64,000 nucleotides of DNA, from NCBI RefSeq assembly GCF_900156865.1, contig NZ_LT732529.1:3808001-3872000 (forward strand), read 5' to 3'. Positions 59,546 through 64,000 of the stretch are shown in pieces. The notes below the pieces were generated by a model. The model ran no database searches and had not been told where the DNA came from. It worked only from the letters and a program-made list of their open reading frames with translations. Origin of the DNA: Litchfieldia sinesaloumensis. Lineage in GTDB: Bacteria > Bacillota > Bacilli > Bacillales > Bacillaceae_L. How positions within the stretch are numbered: position 1 is the stretch's first letter; every line of letters starts with the position of its first letter. The translations under genes and the position numbers were made by a program.

Positions 59546-61720
59546 TTGACACAGACATTGCAGAATAATGATGTGATGGTGAAAACCATCGCAAAAGAAA
59601 TTGGTATCACGATAAAGCAAGTGCAAAGTGTAATCAACCTCTTAGATGAAGGAAATACAGTACCTTTTATTGCACGGTATCGAAAAGAATTAACGGGGTC
59701 ATTAGACGAAGTACAAATTAAGGATGTACAGGAGAAATGGACGTATTTACAAAACCTAGAGACGAGAAAAGAAGAGGTGATCCGTCTTATCTCTGAACAA
59801 GGAAAGCTTACGGTTGAACTTCAAACAGATATTATGAAGTCAACCAAGCTTCAACAAGTCGAGGACTTATATAGACCATACAAGCAAAAGCGACGTACAA
59901 AAGCTACAGTTGCGAAAGAGAAGGGACTAGAGCCATTAGCAGAATGGCTATATACCTTCCCAATGAATGTCGATGTTACTCAATATGCATCCGGATTCGT
60001 TTCGGAGGAAAAGGAAGTTCACACAGCAGAAGATGCAATTCAGGGTGCAAAGGATATCATTGCAGAATGGATTTCAGATGACGCTGGATTCCGTCAATGG
60101 GTTCGTAACGAAACCTTCAAACTAGGCACAATCGAGACGGCAGTAAAGGATCAAGAAAAAGACGAAAAGAATGTTTATGAAATGTATTACGAGTATAAGG
60201 AACCTATAAGTAAGGTGGTTCCCCACCGTGTATTAGCCATGAACCGGGGTGAAAAAGAGGAAATCTTACGTGTGACGATTGAACCACCTCTAGACCGAAT
60301 TTTAACCTTTTTACATAGGAAAATCGTCAAAAAGGAAAATTCACCTGTGACTCCTTTTATCAAGGAAACAATTGAAGACAGCTACAAACGTCTAATTCAG
60401 CCTTCAATCGAAAGGGAAATTCGAAAAGAGCTAACGGAGAAAGCGGAAGATAGAGCGATTCATATCTTTTCGGAAAACCTCCGAAACTTACTCTTGCAGC
60501 CGCCACTCAAAGGAAAGATTGTACTTGGAGTTGACCCAGCCTACCGTACGGGTTGTAAATTGGCGGTTGTAGATGAAACAGGAAAGGTACTAAAAATTGA
60601 CGTTATCTATCCGCATCCTCCAGTTAACAAAAGAGAGGAAGCTGTTAAAAAGATTAAGTCTGTAATACAAGATTTTAAGGTCGAAATGGTGGCTATAGGG
60701 AACGGTACGGCTTCAAGGGAGACGGAACAGTTTGTTGCTGAAGTCTTAAAAGAAGTGAAGCAAGAAACTTTCTATATTATTGTAAATGAAGCGGGAGCAA
60801 GCGTATATTCAGCCTCTGATATTGCGCGTGAAGAGTTCCCTGATTTTCAAGTAGAAGAAAGAAGTGCGGTTTCAATTGCGAGAAGACTTCAAGATCCACT
60901 GGCGGAATTAGTGAAAATTGATCCAAAGTCAGTGGGAGTGGGGCAATATCAGCATGATGTGTCACAGAAAAAGTTAAATGACCAGCTAACATTTGTTGTC
61001 GAAACGGTTGTTAATAAAGTGGGGGTCAATGTTAATACGGCATCATCATCCTTGCTACAATATGTAGCAGGCCTCTCGAAAGCTGTAGCTAACAATATTG
61101 TGAAAAAACGAGAGGAAGAAGGTAAATTTAAGAATAGAAGCGAGCTAAAGAAGATTCCTAGACTAGGGGCGAAAACGTATGAGCAATGTATTGGGTTCCT
61201 TCGCATTGTAGACGGTGACGAACCACTAGATCGTACTGGAATCCATCCTGAAAATTATAAAGAGGTTAAGCAACTACTTGCTAAGTTCGGTTTAACGAGT
61301 AACGAACTTGGAACTGAGAAGCTAAAGGAAGCAATCTCTTCAGTTGTAACAGAAGAAGTTGCGGAGGAATTGGGCATAGGTGAAATAACCATTCACGATA
61401 TAACTCAAAGTTTGGTCAGTCCAGAACGAGACCCGCGTGATGAACTAGCAAAACCATTACTTAAGAAAGACATTCTTAAACTCGAAGACCTTGCTAAAGG
61501 AATGGAGCTAGAAGGTACTGTTCGAAATGTTGTTGATTTCGGAGCCTTTGTAGATATTGGAGTCAAGCAAGATGGATTAGTCCATATCTCAAAATTGAGT
61601 AATAACTTTGTCAAACATCCTCTAGATGTAGTGTCTGTTGGTGATGTTGTAACTGTCTGGATTGACGACGTTGATGTAAAGAAAGGGAGAGTTGCGTTAA
61701 CAATGCTACCTCCACAATAA
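59546..61720 (+). CDS. tex: Tex-family transcription accessory / RNA-binding protein
   Basis: 724 residues: N-terminal helical HTH-like part, YqgF-like RNase H fold (about 320-455, VDPAYRTGCKLAVVDE, GNGTASRETEQ), tandem helix-hairpin-helix (about 490-560, VNTASSSLLQYVAG), and a C-terminal S1 RNA-binding domain (about 650-720, VRNVVDFGAFVDIG). Tex proteins affect transcription and RNA handling. TTG start with AGGAGG eight bases upstream. In B. subtilis ydcI is the counterpart, after sigB and rsbX. Terminator at 61743-61770. Confidence 0.92.
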   Translation: MTQTLQNNDVMVKTIAKEIGITIKQVQSVINLLDEGNTVPFIARYRKELTGSLDEVQIKDVQEKWTYLQNLETRKEEVIRLISEQGKLTVELQTDIMKSTKLQQVEDLYRPYKQKRRTKATVAKEKGLEPLAEWLYTFPMNVDVTQYASGFVSEEKEVHTAEDAIQGAKDIIAEWISDDAGFRQWVRNETFKLGTIETAVKDQEKDEKNVYEMYYEYKEPISKVVPHRVLAMNRGEKEEILRVTIEPPLDRILTFLHRKIVKKENSPVTPFIKETIEDSYKRLIQPSIEREIRKELTEKAEDRAIHIFSENLRNLLLQPPLKGKIVLGVDPAYRTGCKLAVVDETGKVLKIDVIYPHPPVNKREEAVKKIKSVIQDFKVEMVAIGNGTASRETEQFVAEVLKEVKQETFYIIVNEAGASVYSASDIAREEFPDFQVEERSAVSIARRLQDPLAELVKIDPKSVGVGQYQHDVSQKKLNDQLTFVVETVVNKVGVNVNTASSSLLQYVAGLSKAVANNIVKKREEEGKFKNRSELKKIPRLGAKTYEQCIGFLRIVDGDEPLDRTGIHPENYKEVKQLLAKFGLTSNELGTEKLKEAISSVVTEEVAEELGIGEITIHDITQSLVSPERDPRDELAKPLLKKDILKLEDLAKGMELEGTVRNVVDFGAFVDIGVKQDGLVHISKLSNNFVKHPLDVVSVGDVVTVWIDDVDVKKGRVALTMLPPQ

Positions 61721-61742
61721 TAGACAGAGCTTTAACTAAGTA

Positions 61743-61770
61743 AAAACACTGCTTACGAGCAGTGTTTTTT
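61743..61770. terminator. bidirectional terminator between tex and cmpA
   Basis: AAAACACTGCT-TACG-AGCAGTGTTTT, T runs on both strands. The cmpA stop codon lies in its stem. Confidence 0.85.
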
Positions 61771-61866
61771 TCTATAAAAATACCAACATTGATTTAATAA
61801 TTTTATTTGATATCTATTTTTCTCATAGTAGGCACGTTTCATTTGGTTTTGAAGCCAAGTTGGCAT
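61753..61866 (-). CDS. cmpA: cortex morphogenetic protein CmpA
   Basis: 37-residue protein, MPTWLQNQMKRAYYEKNRYQ followed by IKLLNQCWYFYRKKHCS, nearly the same as B. subtilis CmpA, which couples coat assembly to cortex formation during sporulation. ATG 61866 has GAGGAGG seven bases upstream; the longer ORF start at 61941 is spurious. It is direct evidence for an endospore former. Confidence 0.92.
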   Translation of the reverse strand: MPTWLQNQMKRAYYEKNRYQIKLLNQCWYFYRKKHCS

Positions 61867-62019
61867 GTTGTAAACCTCCTCGTCATTAATGTTATGTCTT
61901 TGTAAAAGCAGAAAGAATGATACTATAATGTAAAGTAACAAAACTATAGGTTAGAGTATATATAGTGTATGCAATTACAGTACGTCCTGTTCGAAAAGGA
62001 TTGAAAGGAAGAAAAAATT

Positions 62020-62475
62020 GTGGAGCAGTTTGAACTACAGAAGATAGTAGAAGAGGTATCTTTAGAGTATTTTAATAAGCCATTTCGTCACAAGGCTACT
62101 TTTAACAATCGCTTACGAACTACGGGTGGAAGATATCTCCTCAGATCTCATAACATCGAACTTAATCCTAAATATTATCAAGAACGTGGAATAGATGAGT
62201 TAGTCGGAATCATAAAACATGAACTATGTCATTACCATTTACACCTTGAAGGAAGGGGGTATCAGCATCGGGACCGTGACTTTCGTGAACTTTTGAAGGA
62301 AGTTGATGCTCCTCGATTTTGCAAACCGTTGGACTCAGTCAAGAAAAGAAGGATAACTAAACAATATTTGTATACGTGTAAGAGTTGCGGGTTAGGCTAT
62401 GTAAGGAAAAGAAGAGTCGACACTAATCGCTATGTTTGTGGTAAATGTTCTGGGAAATTAGTGGAGGTAAAATAA
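62020..62475 (+). CDS. sprT: SprT-like zinc protein (YdcK)
   Basis: 151 residues: the SprT domain with HELCHYHLH (zinc-binding HExxH-type) and a C-terminal zinc ribbon (CKSCGLGY and CGKCSG). Widely conserved in Bacillaceae at this position (ydcK); a protease activity is suggested by the motif but unproven. GTG start 62020. Confidence 0.88.
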   Translation: MEQFELQKIVEEVSLEYFNKPFRHKATFNNRLRTTGGRYLLRSHNIELNPKYYQERGIDELVGIIKHELCHYHLHLEGRGYQHRDRDFRELLKEVDAPRFCKPLDSVKKRRITKQYLYTCKSCGLGYVRKRRVDTNRYVCGKCSGKLVEVK

Positions 62476-62553
62476 ATGTTGACTCGTCGTTTCATATGTG
62501 CTAAATTATAAAAGTCGCCACAAAAATGGCAAACAGATATAAAAAAGATGCTC

Positions 62554-62582
62554 TTGACAACAAGAGAGACTGTTTTTATAAT
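62554..62582 (+). promoter_or_regulatory. consensus promoter of the tRNA cluster
   Basis: TTGACA (62554-62559), 17 bases, TATAAT (62577-62582): a perfect sigma-A promoter 20 bases before tRNA-Asn. Confidence 0.9.
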
Positions 62583-62602
62583 AAGAAATGTCGTTAAACT
62601 AT

Positions 62603-62677
62603 TCCGCAGTAGCTCAGTGGTAGAGCTATCGGCTGTTAACCGATCGGTCGTAGGTTCGAATCCTACCTGCGGAGCCA
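62603..62677 (+). tRNA. tRNA-Asn (GTT)
   Basis: Acceptor TCCGCAG pairs with CTGCGGA; anticodon GTT in GGCTGTTAACC; GGTTCGAATCC T-loop; CCA encoded. Confidence 0.97.
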
Positions 62678-62679
62678 AT

Positions 62680-62770
62680 GGGGAAGTACTCAAGTGGCTG
62701 AAGAGGCGCCCCTGCTAAGGGTGTAGGTCGCGTAAGCGGCGCGAGGGTTCAAATCCCTCCTTCTCCGCCA
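62680..62770 (+). tRNA. tRNA-Ser (GCT)
   Basis: Acceptor GGGGAAG with CTTCTCC, anticodon GCT, long variable arm (GTCGCGTAAGCGGCGC), CCA encoded. Confidence 0.97.
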
Positions 62771-62779
62771 GAATTTAAT

Positions 62780-62851
62780 GGCCCGTTGGTCAAGCGGTTA
62801 AGACACCGCCCTTTCACGGCGGTAACACGGGTTCGAATCCCGTACGGGTCA
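62780..62851 (+). tRNA. tRNA-Glu (TTC), no encoded CCA
   Basis: GGCCCGT/ACGGGTC acceptor, anticodon TTC in CCTTTCACG. The discriminator A is followed by TACG, so CCA must be added enzymatically. Confidence 0.97.
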
Positions 62852-62910
62852 TACGATAATGGGATGTAGGAACATCTGGTTCTTACCTCCCATTTCTATC
62901 TCTAATAATG

Positions 62911-62985
62911 GAGGATTAGCTCAGCTGGGAGAGCACCTGCCTTACAAGCAGGGGGTCGGCGGTTCGATCCCGTCATCCTCCACCA
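62911..62985 (+). tRNA. tRNA-Val (TAC)
   Basis: GGAGGAT/ATCCTCC acceptor, anticodon TAC in CCTTACAAG, CCA encoded. I do not recall a Val gene at this place in the B. subtilis trnS set. Confidence 0.96.
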
Positions 62986-63212
62986 TGAATAATATAATCG
63001 TATATTAAATTGAATGTTACGGATAATAACCAGGGATGCCGCAGGTATTACCTTAACGATATCTTTCACAGACGTTGTTGCTATGCTACTCTTTAGTTCT
63101 TCGTATTGTCGATGATATTCCGTAAATTTTCTTACTGAAATTTTCCACTATATCCTATTATAGAGTAATTCTTGTAGCATATTCGAGGAAGTTTCACATG
63201 AAGTAAAATCAA

Positions 63213-63287
63213 TGGGCTATAGCCAAGCGGTAAGGCAACGGACTTTGACTCCGTCATTCGTAGGTTCGAATCCTGCTAGCCCAGCCA
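63213..63287 (+). tRNA. tRNA-Gln (TTG)
   Basis: TGGGCTA/TAGCCCA acceptor, anticodon TTG in ACTTTGACT, CCA encoded. The 227-base gap before it shows no other gene. Confidence 0.97.
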
Positions 63288-63292
63288 TTTTA

Positions 63293-63368
63293 GAGCCATT
63301 AGCTCAGTTGGTAGAGCATCTGACTTTTAATCAGAGGGTCGAAGGTTCGAATCCTTCATGGCTCACCA
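63293..63368 (+). tRNA. tRNA-Lys (TTT)
   Basis: GAGCCAT/ATGGCTC acceptor, anticodon TTT in ACTTTTAAT, CCA encoded. Confidence 0.97.
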
Positions 63369-63382
63369 TTTAAATTAAATAC

Positions 63383-63463
63383 GCGGGTGTGGCGGAATTG
63401 GCAGACGCGCTAGACTTAGGATCTAGTGTCTTTGACGTGGGGGTTCGAGTCCCTTCACCCGCA
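63383..63463 (+). tRNA. tRNA-Leu (TAG), no encoded CCA
   Basis: GCGGGTG/CACCCGC acceptor; anticodon TAG in loop CTTAGGA between CTAGA and TCTAG; long variable arm. Discriminator A is followed by TTG. Confidence 0.97.
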
Positions 63464-63480
63464 TTGTGTTTAATCTATTT

Positions 63481-63567
<87 letters not shown>

Positions 63568-63587
63568 AAAAAACTTTTAAAAAATGC

Positions 63588-63616
63588 TTGCGTTCGATTT
63601 TAAAAGGTGTTATTAT
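63588..63616 (+). promoter_or_regulatory. second promoter within the tRNA cluster
   Basis: TTGCGT (63588-63593), 17 bases, TATTAT (63611-63616). It lies 34 bases before tRNA-Arg and could drive the last three tRNAs and the rRNA operon. Confidence 0.75.
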
Positions 63617-63650
63617 AGAAAAGTCGCTGATTTCGAATCACTTATAATAT

Positions 63651-63727
<77 letters not shown>

Positions 63728-63735
63728 TATTTTAT

Positions 63736-63812
63736 CGGGAAGTAGCTCAGCTTGGTAGAGCACTTGGTTTGGGACCAAGGGGTCGCAGGTTCGAATCCTG
63801 TCTTCCCGACCA
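63736..63812 (+). tRNA. tRNA-Pro (TGG)
   Basis: CGGGAAG/CTTCCCG acceptor, anticodon TGG in GTTTGGGAC, CCA encoded. Confidence 0.97.
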
Positions 63813-63829
63813 GACGAAATTTTAAATAC

Positions 63830-63903
63830 GCGGGTGTAGTTTAATGGTAAAACCTCAGCCTTCCAAGCTGATGTCGTGGGTTCGATTCCCATCACCCGCT
63901 CCA
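63830..63903 (+). tRNA. tRNA-Gly (TCC)
   Basis: GCGGGTG/CACCCGC acceptor, anticodon TCC in CCTTCCAAG, CCA encoded. Confidence 0.97.
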
Positions 63904-63908
63904 AATTA

Positions 63909-63922
63909 GTTCTTTGAAAACT
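63909..63922 (+). promoter_or_regulatory. rRNA boxA-like antitermination element
   Basis: GTTCTTTGAAAACT is the sequence normally found in the leader of Bacillus rRNA operons. It lies between tRNA-Gly and the 16S gene. Confidence 0.7.
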
Positions 63923-63983
63923 AAACATAATACAAGCGTCAACGTTTTAATTTTGGTAACAAACTATTGAGCAATCAATACTC

Positions 63984-64000
63984 TTATTGGAGAGTTTGAT
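63984..64000 (+). rRNA. rrs: 16S ribosomal RNA, first bases only
   Basis: TTATTGGAGAGTTTGAT is the start of Bacillus 16S rRNA (the GAGAGTTTGAT block). The gene runs off the end of the window. Confidence 0.93.

Noticed and set aside
62430..62693. 87-residue minus-strand frame with VGFEPTTDRLTADS
   Set aside because: It is antisense to tRNA-Asn and the end of sprT, the same artefact of tRNA sequence.

Overview
The window is a chromosomal segment of a low-GC, endospore-forming member of the Bacillaceae. The main evidence is a block from ddl to sprT (46.6-62.5 kb) that follows the Bacillus subtilis order ddl, murF, cshA, ydbS, ydbT, ydcA, acpS, ydcC, alr, ndoAI, ndoA, sigB, tex, cmpA, sprT, then a trnS-like tRNA cluster and the start of a 16S rRNA gene. 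Sporulation-linked genes (cmpA, ydcC), strong Shine-Dalgarno sites, frequent TTG/GTG starts, and T-box, SAM and ZTP-type leaders agree with this. No phage, plasmid, insertion sequence or CRISPR array was seen.

Layout. 0.2-1.9 kb: a GH78-type rhamnosidase-like gene, a coding remnant and a dispersed repeat. 2.2-7.4 kb: a sulfane-sulfur (persulfide) handling island: TusA, DsrE, single and fused rhodaneses, a rhodanese-metallo-beta-lactamase persulfide dioxygenase-like protein, a TauE-type exporter, a degenerate membrane rhodanese and a CstR-type repressor with Cys31/Cys60. Four palindromes of the ATACC-N-GGGGTAT kind lie in its promoter and intergenic regions. 8-11.7 kb: serA under a ZTP-like riboswitch, and divergently an FMN-dependent 2-hydroxy-acid oxidase under a SAM (S-box) riboswitch. 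12-15.5 kb: proC-proB-proA. 15.6-19.6 kb: a TetR regulator and a SwrC-type RND pump with a palindrome inside the shared promoter. 19.7-34 kb: mixed housekeeping and envelope genes (MerR/TipAS regulator, ferredoxin, prolyl hydroxylase, flavin reductase, ABC exporter, cardiolipin synthase, BcrC, SAM hydroxide adenosyltransferase, polysaccharide deacetylase, LiaG-like protein, HxlR/CatE pair). 34-45.6 kb: T-box-tyrZ, a CAP-domain lipoprotein, nagP-nagA-nagB plus a TIM-barrel gene, VanZ, a rhodanese, MerR and a CBS-domain transporter. 45.7-46.4 kb: palindromic repeats and six 53-bp tandem repeats. 46.6-62.5 kb: the conserved ddl-sprT block. 62.6-64 kb: eleven tRNAs leading into an rRNA operon.

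The most notable points are these. sigB is split by a single in-frame amber codon, and every rsb partner-switch gene that normally flanks it is absent; one copy of a structured inverted repeat lies just upstream. A SAM riboswitch precedes a 2-hydroxy-acid oxidase, which suggests a methionine-supply role. The CstR island has an operator overlapping a ribosome-binding site and a rhodanese-like protein without its catalytic cysteine. A leader with mutually exclusive hairpins lies upstream of cshA. Three small genes of 34-55 codons (29830-29997, 37544-37693, 49148-49252) were found by reading the sequence directly.

Protein families were recognised from remembered motifs and gene order. No database search, structure prediction or alignment program was run, so family names are assignments by recognition and regulatory sites are sequence matches only.
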